64,000 nt of DNA from an uncultured Paracoccaceae bacterium. Its GTDB lineage: Bacteria > Pseudomonadota > Alphaproteobacteria > Rhodobacterales > Rhodobacteraceae. The position numbers and the translations under genes were made by a program. The notes beneath the pieces are model-generated. The model ran no database searches, was not told where the DNA came from, and saw nothing but the letters and a program-made list of their open reading frames with translations. Shown here piece by piece: positions 17,383-25,882 of the stretch (position 1 is its first letter; each line of letters begins with the position of its first letter). Location: positions 186,001 to 250,000 of the forward strand of contig CANMTD010000002.1 of the NCBI GenBank assembly GCA_947500775.1, given 5' to 3'.

Positions 17383-18822
17383 TCAGGTGCCGCAAAAGGT
17401 CTGCCGCACCACCTGATCCGGCTCCGGCGGGTGGGCGAAGGCCGCGTGTTCGGGCTGGGCGTCAAAGGGGCGCTCCAGCACGCGCAGCAGGGTTTCGAAC
17501 GGCGCGAAATCCCCGGCGACACCGGCCTGAATGACCTCTTCCACCCGGTGATTGCGCGGGATGACCCCCGGATTGGCGGCGCGCATCTGCGCAGCGCGTG
17601 TCTCATCGTCCTGCGGATCGCAGGCCAGACGGGCGTTCCAGCCCTGCGCCCATTGGTCAAAGGCGGCGGGATCGGTGAACTGATCGCGCGGGTTCCCTTC
17701 GGACAGGGCGCGGAAGGTATTGGTGAAATCGGCCCCCGTGGCGGCCATCCGGTCCAGCAGATGGTGGATCAGGGCGGCGTCATCCTCTTCGGCGCTGGCC
17801 AGCCCGATCTTGGCGCGGAAAATATCCAGCCACTCCGCGCGGAACAGATCGGGGAACCCGTCCAGCACCCCGGTCGCCAGCGCTACCGCGCGGTCCTGAT
17901 CCGCGTCGATCAGCGGCAACAGCGACGACGCAAGCTGCGCCAGATTCCACAGCGCGATATCGGCCTGTTTGTCATAGGCATAGCGCCCGAACTGATCGAT
18001 CGAGCTGAACACCTTGCCCGGATCATAGGCATCCATGAAGGCGCAGGGGCCATAGTCGATGGTTTCGCCCGAAATCGCCATGTTATCGGTGTTCATCACC
18101 CCGTGGATGAACCCCACGCCCATCCATCCGGCGATCAGCCGGGCCTGCGCGGCGGTCACGGCGGCCAGCAGGTCCAGCGCGGTTTCGGCCTGCGGGTAAT
18201 GGCGCGCGCGGGCATGATCGGCCAGCAATTGCAGGGCCGGGGTGTCGCGCCGTGCCGCGAAATACTGGAATGTGCCCACACGGATATGGCTGGCGGCCAC
18301 GCGGGTCAGCACGGCGCCGGGGCGCGGGGTTTCGCGCAGGACCTCTTGCCCGGTGGTGACCATGGCCAGCGCGCGGGTGGTGGGCAGGCCAAGGGCGTAC
18401 ATCGCCTCGCTGATCAGATATTCGCGCAGCACCGGGCCCAGCCACGCGCGGCCATCGCCCATCCGGGAATAGGGCGTGGGACCCGACCCCTTCAGTTGAA
18501 TGTCGCGCCGCTGACCGGTCTGGTCCAGAACCTCGCCCAGCAGGATCGCGCGGCCATCGCCCAGTTGCGGCGACCAGCCGCCGAACTGATGCCCGGCATA
18601 GACCTGCGCCAGCGGGGCGGCACCACCCGGCACCAGATTTCCCGCCAGCATGGCCACACCGTCGGGCCCCGACAGGGCCTGCGCGTCCAGCCCCAATTCC
18701 GCCGCCAGCCGCGCGTTCAGCCGGATCAGCCGGGGGGCGGGCACAGGTGTCGGCGCCATCGCGGTGAAAAACCGCTCGGGCAGTTGGGCATAGGAATTGT
18801 CGAAGGGCAGGGTCAGGGTCAT
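17383..18822 (-). CDS. selO: Protein adenylyltransferase SelO (YdiU/UPF0061)
   Basis: This 479-residue pseudokinase-fold enzyme transfers AMP to protein side chains, in E. coli linked to redox stress. Recognisable family blocks are [62 protein letters not shown], and [14 protein letters not shown] with the metal-binding Asp. The last residues are FCGT, so a cysteine sits third from the end. That is the place where eukaryotic SelO has selenocysteine and bacterial forms have Cys. ATG 18822 gives the usual start. It is convergent with EamA and shares no operon partner downstream. Confidence 0.93.
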   Translation of the reverse strand: MTLTLPFDNSYAQLPERFFTAMAPTPVPAPRLIRLNARLAAELGLDAQALSGPDGVAMLAGNLVPGGAAPLAQVYAGHQFGGWSPQLGDGRAILLGEVLDQTGQRRDIQLKGSGPTPYSRMGDGRAWLGPVLREYLISEAMYALGLPTTRALAMVTTGQEVLRETPRPGAVLTRVAASHIRVGTFQYFAARRDTPALQLLADHARARHYPQAETALDLLAAVTAAQARLIAGWMGVGFIHGVMNTDNMAISGETIDYGPCAFMDAYDPGKVFSSIDQFGRYAYDKQADIALWNLAQLASSLLPLIDADQDRAVALATGVLDGFPDLFRAEWLDIFRAKIGLASAEEDDAALIHHLLDRMAATGADFTNTFRALSEGNPRDQFTDPAAFDQWAQGWNARLACDPQDDETRAAQMRAANPGVIPRNHRVEEVIQAGVAGDFAPFETLLRVLERPFDAQPEHAAFAHPPEPDQVVRQTFCGT

Positions 18823-18885
18823 CGGGCCACCTTTTGCGGGTTGCCCCCGACATAAGGCGCGGCGCGGGCCATTACCAGCAGGCGC

Positions 18886-19332
18886 TTACAGCATGCGGGT
18901 CATCAGGTGATAGCTGTCGCGCGGCTGAAAATGCGCGCGCCTGTAGAACCGCACGACCGCATCGGCGGTTTTACTGACCTCAAGGTGCAGGGCCTTGACC
19001 CCCATGTCGCGCAGCATCGGATGCAGCACATGCAACGCCTGACTGCCCATGCCACGGCCGCGCACGGCCTCGCGCACATAGAATTCGTCGATAAAGGCGT
19101 CGCGGCCGCCCAATTCGATCGAAAACCCGAAGGACACCACGATATAGCCCACCGGCGCCCGGCGCGGGCCGATCAGCCACGCGGCGGCCTGCACCTCGCC
19201 CGAGAACAACAGATCCAGCGCGTCGCGGCGTTGCGCCTCGGTGGTCGAAAAGCCCGAATACTGGTGAAACGCCGCCACCAGTGGCAACAGCCGGTCCAGA
19301 TCGTCGGGGCCTGCCAGATGGATATTGCTCAT
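18886..19332 (-). CDS. GNAT-family N-acetyltransferase
   Basis: This 148-residue acyl-CoA-dependent acetyltransferase has the acetyl-CoA loop in VREAVRGRGMGSQALHVL and a typical C-terminal strand (LEVSKTADAVVRFYRRAHF). The substrate is unknown. Its ATG overlaps the stop of the nucleoside hydrolase gene (ATGA at 19329-19332), so the two are translated from one message. The link to nucleoside salvage may be incidental. Confidence 0.85.
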   Translation of the reverse strand: MSNIHLAGPDDLDRLLPLVAAFHQYSGFSTTEAQRRDALDLLFSGEVQAAAWLIGPRRAPVGYIVVSFGFSIELGGRDAFIDEFYVREAVRGRGMGSQALHVLHPMLRDMGVKALHLEVSKTADAVVRFYRRAHFQPRDSYHLMTRML

Positions 19333-20273
19333 AACCGGGCCAATCTTTCGTTCAAAAGGGCAAAGAAACCGTCATCGTCGATATTGCCCATGAAGGTCGC
19401 GTTGGGCGCGCGGCCCGACACACCCCACCAATCGGCCACGGTCATGCCCGTGGTCAGGCGGCCCTGGGTTTCAATCTCGACGTTGACGTGACGCCCGGAA
19501 AACAGATCGGGCCGGATCAGATAGGCGGTCACGCAAGGGTCATGCAGCGGCGCGCCCTCAGAGCCGTATTTTTCAATATCGAACCGTTCAAAGAAATCGG
19601 TCATCTCGGCCACGGCCTGTCCGACGCGGTTTCCCAGCGTGCGGAAGGCGGAGTTGCGGTCCGGCGTGACCAGCGCCCGGTGGGTGACATCCAGCGGCAT
19701 CACCGTAATCGGAACGCCTGATTTAAACACAATATCAGCAGCTTCGGGGTCGACATAAATGTTGAATTCGGCGGCGGGCGTGATGTTGCCCACCTGAAAA
19801 TAGGCGCCCCCCATCAGCACGATTTCGCGAATGCGCGGGGCGATGTCGGGGGCGGTCTGCAGGGCGGTGGCGATATTGGTCAGCGGTCCCAGCGGGCACA
19901 GCGTCACGCTGTCGGCCGGTTCGCGGCGCAGGGTGTCGATGATGAACTCGACGCCATGGCCGTCCTGCAAGGGCATCACCGGGTCGGGCAGCGTGGGGCC
20001 ATCCAGACCGGTCTTGCCGTGCACATGTTCGGCGGTGACCAGTTTGCGGGCCAGCGGCGCGTCGCATCCGGCATAGACGGGAACATCAGGTTTGCCCGCC
20101 AACTCACAGACAATACGCGCATTTTTCTGCGTCAGGGGCAGGGGGACATTGCCCGCCACGGCCGTGATCCCCAGCACCTCGATCTCGTCCGGCGAGGCAA
20201 GGGCCAGCAGGATGGCGACGGCGTCATCCTGTCCGGGATCGGTGTCGATGATGATTTTGCGGGGGTTGGTCAT
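19329..20273 (-). CDS. Inosine/uridine-preferring nucleoside hydrolase
   Basis: This 314-residue enzyme cleaves the N-glycosidic bond of ribonucleosides to base and ribose for salvage or catabolism. The calcium/ribose-binding motif IIIDTDPGQDDAVAIL is at the N-terminus. NVPLPLTQKNA, the MGGAYFQVGNITPAAEFNIY segment and the late HDPCVTAYL motif are all intact. The length is standard for the family. It has no signal peptide and is cytoplasmic. It is followed by a coupled GNAT gene. Two purine deaminases at 44.8-48.3 kb could act on the released bases. Confidence 0.92.
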   Translation of the reverse strand: MTNPRKIIIDTDPGQDDAVAILLALASPDEIEVLGITAVAGNVPLPLTQKNARIVCELAGKPDVPVYAGCDAPLARKLVTAEHVHGKTGLDGPTLPDPVMPLQDGHGVEFIIDTLRREPADSVTLCPLGPLTNIATALQTAPDIAPRIREIVLMGGAYFQVGNITPAAEFNIYVDPEAADIVFKSGVPITVMPLDVTHRALVTPDRNSAFRTLGNRVGQAVAEMTDFFERFDIEKYGSEGAPLHDPCVTAYLIRPDLFSGRHVNVEIETQGRLTTGMTVADWWGVSGRAPNATFMGNIDDDGFFALLNERLARL

Positions 20274-20338
20274 CGGTGTCTCCTGTCGCGGGGAGACTGG
20301 CGCGCGGACCCCTGAATGTCCAGTGCCCGCGCGGGTCC

Positions 20339-20362
20339 GATCCGGCGTTTTTTCGCCGGATC
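20339..20362 (-). terminator. Hairpin between the iron-binding protein gene and the nucleoside hydrolase gene
   Basis: A 9-bp perfect stem (GATCCGGCG/CGCCGGATC) with a six-base loop follows the iron-binding protein gene on the minus strand. There is no U run after it in that direction, so it may be an mRNA 3' end stabiliser rather than a true terminator. Confidence 0.5.
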
Positions 20363-20375
20363 GGGATCATGGGTC

Positions 20376-21386
20376 TTAGCCGTCGAAATCGACCTCTTCG
20401 ACCAGCTTCAGGGCGGCGGCGCGGTGGCCGGCCAGATCCATCAGATTGACGTTGTCGGCGGTGAAGCTGCCCCAGCTGGTCACCAGATCAGAGGGCTTGC
20501 TGCCCGGTGCCACGGGGTATTCATAGTTCACCTCGGCATAGATTTCCTGTGCCTGAGCAGAGGACAGGAACTCCATGAGTTTCAAGGCATTTTCCTTGTT
20601 CGGGGCGGATTTTGTCAGGGCGATACCCGACACGTTCACATGGGTGCCGCCTTCGGCAAAGACCGGGAACACCACATCGACCGAGTCGGCCCAGGCCTTT
20701 TGTTCCTCATCGGCCAGCATCTTGCCGAAGTAATAGTTGTTGCCAAGGCTGATGTCGCATTCCCCGGCCCAGATTGCCTTGACCTGTGCGCGGTCGTTGC
20801 CTTGGGGTTTGCGCGCCAGATTGGCCTTGACGCCTTCCAGCCAGGTCTTGGTGGCCGCTTCGCCGTGGTGTTCGATCATCGCCGACACCAGCGCAAGGGT
20901 ATAGCTGTGGGTGCCCGAACGGGTGCAGATGCGGCCTTTCCATTTCGGATCGGCCAGATCCTCATAGGTCGTGACCTCGCCATCGGCGACGCGGTCCTTG
21001 CTGGCATAGACCAGGCGGGCGCGGGTGGTGACGCCGAACCACTGGTTGCCGGGGTCGCGGAAATCCGACGGGATGTTGGCGGTCAGCGTTTCGCTTTCGA
21101 CGGGCTGGGTCACGCCTGCATCAACCGCTTCGGCCAGACGCGAGATATCGACGGTCAGGATCATATCGGCGGGCGACCGGTCGCCTTCGGCCAGCAGGCG
21201 TTCAACCATGCCTTTGTTCAGGTAGGCGACATTGGTCTTGATGCCGGTTTCATCTGTAAAGGCCTGCAACAGCGGCGCGATCAGCTCGGGCTGACGATAG
21301 GAATACAGGTTCACTTCGTCGGCCTGTGCCAGAGGGGCAGCAAGACCAACAAGGGCCGCGAGAGTCAGTGGGCGTACAAAAGACAT
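20376..21386 (-). CDS. Fe(3+) ABC transporter periplasmic binding protein (FbpA/FutA-like)
   Basis: This 336-residue periplasmic ferric-ion receptor has a signal peptide ending PLAQA. The mature protein opens DEVNLYSYRQPELI, as in FutA/FbpA. The iron-ligand tyrosine pair lies in GNNYYFGKML, with another candidate in EVNYEYPVAPG. Partner permease and ATPase genes are not adjacent, so it is an orphan that must use a transporter encoded elsewhere. A palindrome upstream (21426-21442) resembles a Rhodobacterales iron-regulation box, which fits induction under iron limitation. A hairpin follows the gene. Confidence 0.9.
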   Translation of the reverse strand: MSFVRPLTLAALVGLAAPLAQADEVNLYSYRQPELIAPLLQAFTDETGIKTNVAYLNKGMVERLLAEGDRSPADMILTVDISRLAEAVDAGVTQPVESETLTANIPSDFRDPGNQWFGVTTRARLVYASKDRVADGEVTTYEDLADPKWKGRICTRSGTHSYTLALVSAMIEHHGEAATKTWLEGVKANLARKPQGNDRAQVKAIWAGECDISLGNNYYFGKMLADEEQKAWADSVDVVFPVFAEGGTHVNVSGIALTKSAPNKENALKLMEFLSSAQAQEIYAEVNYEYPVAPGSKPSDLVTSWGSFTADNVNLMDLAGHRAAALKLVEEVDFDG

Positions 21387-21425
21387 CGGTTTCGTCCTGA
21401 TTGGATTACGATGGCCCGTTTAAAT

Positions 21426-21468
21426 CCGACTCTTTTAGTCGGGTCAATACTTGAATTATTTAGTCGGA
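21426..21468 (-). promoter_or_regulatory. Candidate iron-responsive operator upstream of the Fe-binding protein gene
   Basis: CCGAC (21426-21430) and GTCGG (21438-21442) form an inverted repeat with a 7-base centre rich in T. The half-site TTTAGTCGG recurs at 21459-21467, overlapping the end of mazG. The form resembles the Iron-Rhodo-box assigned to IscR-type control in Rhodobacterales, as I remember it; the match was not scored. Confidence 0.45.
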
Positions 21469-22287
21469 ATTGCCTTGCGCCTTTTCCTCGGCCTTGACCG
21501 CATCCCAGAGCGCATCCATTTCGGCCAGATCGGACTGGGCGGGGGTTTTGCCCTGAGCGGCCAGACGATCCTCGATCGCGGCAAAGCGGCGTTCGACCTT
21601 GGCGTTGGTACGGCGCAGGGCGGCCTCGGGGTCGACGTTCAGATGGCGCGCCAGATTGGCGATCACGAACAGCAGATCGCCGAATTCGGCCTCGGTCTCA
21701 TCGGCGTTGCGGTCGGCGTGGGCTTCGGCCAACTCGCGGCTTTCCTCGATGATCTTGTCCATCACATCGCCGGTGTTGCCCCAGTCGAACCCGACCCGCG
21801 ACAGCCGTTTTTGCAGTTTGACCGCCCGGGTCAGGCCGGGCAGGCCAAGGGCGACACCGTCCAATGTGCGGCCCGTGCCCTTGCCCGCGCGTTCAGCGGC
21901 CTTGATCTTTTCCCAGTCGGCGGTCTGCTGATCGGCGGATTTATCGCGGGTTTCATCGCCAAAGACATGCGGGTGGCGCGCGACCATCTTGTCGGAAATC
22001 GCATTGGCGACGCTGTCGAAGCTGAACAACCCGGCCTCTTCGCCCATCTGGGTGTGATAAACCGTCTGCAACAGCAGATCGCCCAGCTCTCCCTCCAGCT
22101 CGTCCCAGGCCGCGCGCTGGATCGCATCGGCGACCTCATAGGCCTCTTCGATGGTATAGGGCGCGATCGAGGTGAAATCCTGTTCGATATCCCACGGGCA
22201 CCCGGTGTGCGGGTCGCGCAGCCGACGCATGATTTCCAGCAGCCGGGGCAGGCCGCCCTGCGGGTTGTGGATCAGATCGTCCTTCAT
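21460..22287 (-). CDS. mazG: Nucleoside triphosphate pyrophosphohydrolase MazG
   Basis: This 275-residue all-alpha NTP pyrophosphatase cleans nucleotide pools and lowers (p)ppGpp. It has two MazG domains. The first has CPWDIEQDFTSIAPYTIEEA and ELEGELGDLLLQ with the EExxE/ExxD metal ligands. The second has ESRELAEAHADRNADETEAE and FGDLLFVIANLAR. The length fits the E. coli protein. ATG 22287 overlaps the xthA stop by 4 bases, so the two DNA/nucleotide maintenance genes are coupled. Confidence 0.93.
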   Translation of the reverse strand: MKDDLIHNPQGGLPRLLEIMRRLRDPHTGCPWDIEQDFTSIAPYTIEEAYEVADAIQRAAWDELEGELGDLLLQTVYHTQMGEEAGLFSFDSVANAISDKMVARHPHVFGDETRDKSADQQTADWEKIKAAERAGKGTGRTLDGVALGLPGLTRAVKLQKRLSRVGFDWGNTGDVMDKIIEESRELAEAHADRNADETEAEFGDLLFVIANLARHLNVDPEAALRRTNAKVERRFAAIEDRLAAQGKTPAQSDLAEMDALWDAVKAEEKAQGNSD

Positions 22288-23090
22288 GCGTCCAGCTCCA
22301 CCCAGACCGGCACATGGTCCGACGGTTTTTCGCGGCCCCGGATTTCGGCGTCGATCTGGCAGTTGGTCATCAGGTCGGCGGCTTGCGGGGTCAGCAGCAG
22401 GTGGTCGATGCGGATGCCGTCGTTCTTGTTCCAGGCCCCGGCCTGATAGTCCCAGAAACTGTAGTGATCGGGGCCAAGGGTGCGGGTGCGGAAGGCTTCG
22501 GTAAAGCCAAGGTTCAGGATGCGGCGGAACGCGGCGCGGCTTTCGGGGCGGCCAAGGGCGTCTTCGTGCCAGACCTCGGGGCGTTTGGCGTCTTCGTCCT
22601 GCGGGATGATGTTGTAATCGCCCGCCATGATTGCCGGTTCTTCGGAGGCCAGCAATTCCTTGGCGCGGGTATGCAGCCGGTCCATCCAGCCCAGCTTATA
22701 TTCGTATTTCCCCCCTTTGACGGGGGTGCCATCTGTATTCAGTTCGACCGGGTTGCCGTTGGGCAGGTACAGCCCGCAGATGCGGACGGCGCGATCGCCC
22801 ACCACGGTCGCTTCGATCCAGCGGGCCTGTTCGTCGCTGTCGTCGCCGGGCAGCCCGCGCTGGACATCCTCCAGGGGCAGTTTCGACAGGATCGCCACAC
22901 CGTTAAAGCTTTTCTGGCCATGGGTTTCGACGTTATAGCCGCGATCCTCGAACGGTTCGCGGGGGAAGTTTTCGTCCAGCGATTTGATTTCCTGCAACAG
23001 CGCCACATCCGGTTGCGCCTCGTCCAGCCAATCCAGCAGGGCGGGCAGCCGCGCCTTGATCCCGTTGATGTTGAACGTCGCGATTTTCAT
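22284..23090 (-). CDS. xthA: Exodeoxyribonuclease III / AP endonuclease
   Basis: This 268-residue enzyme repairs abasic sites and degrades 3' ends in double-stranded DNA. Exonuclease-endonuclease-phosphatase family motifs are visible: FNINGIKARLPALLDWL, LLQEIKS, NGVAILSK, AGDYNIIP, RIDHLLLTP and SDHVPVWVEL, with the final Asp-His pair. ATG 23090 gives the standard MKIATFNING start; the longer reading frame upstream adds 18 unrelated residues. It overlaps mazG by 4 bases. Confidence 0.93.
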   Translation of the reverse strand: MKIATFNINGIKARLPALLDWLDEAQPDVALLQEIKSLDENFPREPFEDRGYNVETHGQKSFNGVAILSKLPLEDVQRGLPGDDSDEQARWIEATVVGDRAVRICGLYLPNGNPVELNTDGTPVKGGKYEYKLGWMDRLHTRAKELLASEEPAIMAGDYNIIPQDEDAKRPEVWHEDALGRPESRAAFRRILNLGFTEAFRTRTLGPDHYSFWDYQAGAWNKNDGIRIDHLLLTPQAADLMTNCQIDAEIRGREKPSDHVPVWVELDA

Positions 23091-23144
23091 GGCGGTGGGC
23101 CTTTCGATGATGCGAGGCCTTGGTACGGCGTCGCGGGGGCGCAT

Positions 23145-24353
23145 TCAACCCGGTCCGCGTTCCCCCCGGGCGGCAATGGCGGTGCCGGCGGCCCAGCCCG
23201 AGGACCAGGCCCATTGAAAATTGTATCCGCCCAGCCAGCCGGTGACATCCACGACCTCGCCGATGAAATACAGGCCCGGGACGCTTTTGCTTTCCATCGT
23301 GCGGGCGTTCAGCGTGTCGGTGTCCACACCGCCAAGGGTGACCTCGGCGGTGCGGTATCCTTCGGACCCGCTGGGGCGCAGCGTCCAGCGATGCAGGGCC
23401 TGTGCCACCTGCGTCAGTTTTTCGTCTGAATAGTCGGCCAGATTGCCGGTCAGCCCGATCCGCTCTGCCAGATAGGCCGCCAGCCGCGCGGGCAGCAGCT
23501 CGCCCAGCACGGTGGCCGCGTTTTTACGCCCGGCGGTGGCGCGCCGGTCGCGCAACAGGGCAAAACCATCCTGACCGGGCAGAAGATCGACCTCGATCAT
23601 CTGACCTTCGCGCCAATAGCTGGAGATTTGCAGGATCGCGGGGCCGGACAGCCCGCGGTGGGTGAACAGAAGCGCCTCGTCGAACCGGGTCATGCCGCAG
23701 GACACACGGGCTGGCGTGGCAACACCCGCCAGCGGTTTCAGCCCGTCCATGACATCCGCGCCGAAGGTCAGCGGCACAAGGCCGGGGCGGGTTTCGGTCA
23801 CCGCGTGGCCGAACTGCGCGGCCAGTTGATAGCCGAAACCGGTCGCGCCCATCTTGGGGATCGATTTGCCGCCCGTGGCCACCACCAGCGTGTCACAGGT
23901 GATCTGCGCACCCGTGGACAGCGTGACCGCAAACCCGCTGTCGCGCTTGTCGATCTGCGCAGCACTGGTCTGCAGCAACAGGTGGGCCCCGGCGGCGGTC
24001 AGCTCGTCCAGCAGCATCCGCACGATATCCTTGGCTGAGGTGTCGCAGAACAGCTGCCCCAGCGTTTTTTCGTGATAGGCGATGCCGTGGCGGGCCACCA
24101 GATCGATGAAATCCCATTGGGTATAGCGCGCCAGCGCCGATTTCGCGAAATGCGGGTTGGCCGAGATAAAGTTTTCCGGCCCCGCATGAAGGTTGGTGAA
24201 ATTGCAGCGCCCGCCGCCCGAGATGCGGATTTTCTCGCCCGCGGCCTTGGCGTGGTCGATGACCAGCACCCTGCCGCCACGCGCCGCCGCATGGGCTGCG
24301 CACATCAGACCGGCGGCACCGGCACCTAGAATGACAGAGGCATAGTGAGGCAA
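23145..24353 (-). CDS. NAD(P)/FAD-dependent oxidoreductase, HI0933/YhiN family
   Basis: This 402-residue flavoprotein opens with an FAD-binding Rossmann motif (VILGAGAAGLMCAAHAAARG). The family block KIRISGGGRCNFTN follows, with a second region VVATGGKSIPKMGATGFGYQ. The C-terminal FAD contact is EVVDVTGWLGGYNFQWAWSSG. HI0933-family proteins are conserved but their substrate is not settled. Translation starts with ATG 24353. It lies 54 bases upstream of xthA on the same strand and may share its transcript. Confidence 0.88.
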   Translation of the reverse strand: MPHYASVILGAGAAGLMCAAHAAARGGRVLVIDHAKAAGEKIRISGGGRCNFTNLHAGPENFISANPHFAKSALARYTQWDFIDLVARHGIAYHEKTLGQLFCDTSAKDIVRMLLDELTAAGAHLLLQTSAAQIDKRDSGFAVTLSTGAQITCDTLVVATGGKSIPKMGATGFGYQLAAQFGHAVTETRPGLVPLTFGADVMDGLKPLAGVATPARVSCGMTRFDEALLFTHRGLSGPAILQISSYWREGQMIEVDLLPGQDGFALLRDRRATAGRKNAATVLGELLPARLAAYLAERIGLTGNLADYSDEKLTQVAQALHRWTLRPSGSEGYRTAEVTLGGVDTDTLNARTMESKSVPGLYFIGEVVDVTGWLGGYNFQWAWSSGWAAGTAIAARGERGPG

Positions 24354-24433
24354 AGGGGTACCTGTCGGACGCGGGGGTGGTGGCGCTGTCCTAGGGGGTG
24401 CGGCGACGAATTGCCAGCGGGTTTCGCCGTGGC

Positions 24434-25636
24434 CTAGCCTCTGTCGCGGGTGGCGGTCAGGGCGATATCGACCACCACGTCGAACCCGACGCTGCCCTCG
24501 TCAGGGTAACTTTCGCCAATGCCGAAATCCTGCCGGTTCAGGGTGACCTGCCCCGAAACCCTGGCGACGCCGTCCACGATGGTCAGATCGAAGGGCATGG
24601 TGACCGGCACGGTCTTGCCCTTTATGGTCAGCGCTCCGGTGGCGACATAGCCCGCATCGGTGCTGGTCAGTTCGGCAAAGAACTGGGCGGTGGGGAATTC
24701 GGCGGTATGAAAGAAATCCGGCGCGGTGGCCTGTGCCGTGACCGACCCCAGCGACAGGCTGCCCGTCGATATGGTGACATCGGCGGTGCCGTGGCGGCCA
24801 TCCGTGGCGGTTTCGTCAAAACCGATGACGGCGGTCCAGTCGGCGAAACTGCCTGTGATCAGGCTGCCCATCTGTTTGACGGTGATGGCGATGCTGCCCT
24901 CCTGCACCTGCCATTCGCTTGCCGCGACTGCCTGCGGGGCCCCGGCGGGGGCGGGGGCATGGGAGGTCGACAGACCCAATACACTGCCAAGCGCCATCGC
25001 GGCGGCGAAAATCCCGGCAGCGGCCAGCAGGGGCGCCCGGCTGTGGTGCTGATCCGGCAAGGCGGCATCGGGGGCGGGGCCGAACCACATCCGGGCGATG
25101 GTCTGATCGCGGTCGATCACCCGGTGCTTCACGGCCCCCGCGATATGCAACAGCACCGACAGCCCCAGCACTTTGGTGAATACCCAGTGCCACGCGGCGA
25201 AAAATTCGCCCACCGCTTCGGATTTCGGGACAAAGGGCAGGGATTGGCCAAAAGGCCACCAGATCGGCGCGAATCCGGTCGTGGCGGCGTGATGCAGCCA
25301 CCCCGACAGCGGCACGATCAGCATCCCGGCATAAAGCATCCAGTGAATCAGCTCGGCCAGAAAGGCCTCAATCCGGTTGTCGGCGTTCAGCAATCCCGGT
25401 TTGGTCTGGGTCAGTGCCCACAGGATACGCGCCAAAGCCACGACAAAGGCCGTCACCCCCACGGTTTTATGCAGGGAAAACACCAGAACCTTGCGCGCCA
25501 GCGCTGCATCCGTGTCAAACGGCAGGTCGTTTGCGATCATCCCCAGCGGAAAAGCCGTCAGGATCAACAGCGCCGTCAGCCAGTGAAACGTCTTGGTCAC
25601 GCCGCCGTAACTGCGGTCTGTGTTGGAAAAACCCAT
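24434..25636 (-). CDS. Cytochrome b561 domain fused to YceI domain
   Basis: This 400-residue inner-membrane protein joins two domains. Residues about 10-190 form a four-helix cytochrome b561 with heme-ligand histidines in TKTFHWLTALL, VFSLHKTVGVT, AELIHWMLYAG and LSVLLHIAGAVKHRV. After a further membrane segment (about 205-225), residues 240-400 form a periplasmic YceI lipocalin-like domain. Typical strands include GSFADWTAVIGFDE and LTIKGKTVPVTMPFDLT. YceI proteins bind polyprenoid lipids. The fusion suggests electron transfer between a quinone-type ligand and the membrane heme. ATG 25636 was chosen because GGAG lies 7 bases upstream. Confidence 0.88.
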   Translation of the reverse strand: MGFSNTDRSYGGVTKTFHWLTALLILTAFPLGMIANDLPFDTDAALARKVLVFSLHKTVGVTAFVVALARILWALTQTKPGLLNADNRIEAFLAELIHWMLYAGMLIVPLSGWLHHAATTGFAPIWWPFGQSLPFVPKSEAVGEFFAAWHWVFTKVLGLSVLLHIAGAVKHRVIDRDQTIARMWFGPAPDAALPDQHHSRAPLLAAAGIFAAAMALGSVLGLSTSHAPAPAGAPQAVAASEWQVQEGSIAITVKQMGSLITGSFADWTAVIGFDETATDGRHGTADVTISTGSLSLGSVTAQATAPDFFHTAEFPTAQFFAELTSTDAGYVATGALTIKGKTVPVTMPFDLTIVDGVARVSGQVTLNRQDFGIGESYPDEGSVGFDVVVDIALTATRDRG

Positions 25637-25882
25637 GATCATGCTCCTGCAAACTTGCCCGGATGCTAGCGATCCCGGGCAAAAGCACAATTTGAATAGG
25701 GCGCACAGAATTGGTGCAGCCGCGCGCGATCTGTCATGAAACTGACATGTCCTTTGGCGTGTCTTGGGGTGGGGGCGTGCAAGCCCCGGGTGCGGACCAC
25801 CGCCGAGATCGGGGCGTTTCTCTTGTTATCAAGGGGCCGAATGTTTAGACCGTGCCGAAATTACGCAGTAAGGGGGGGGGCG

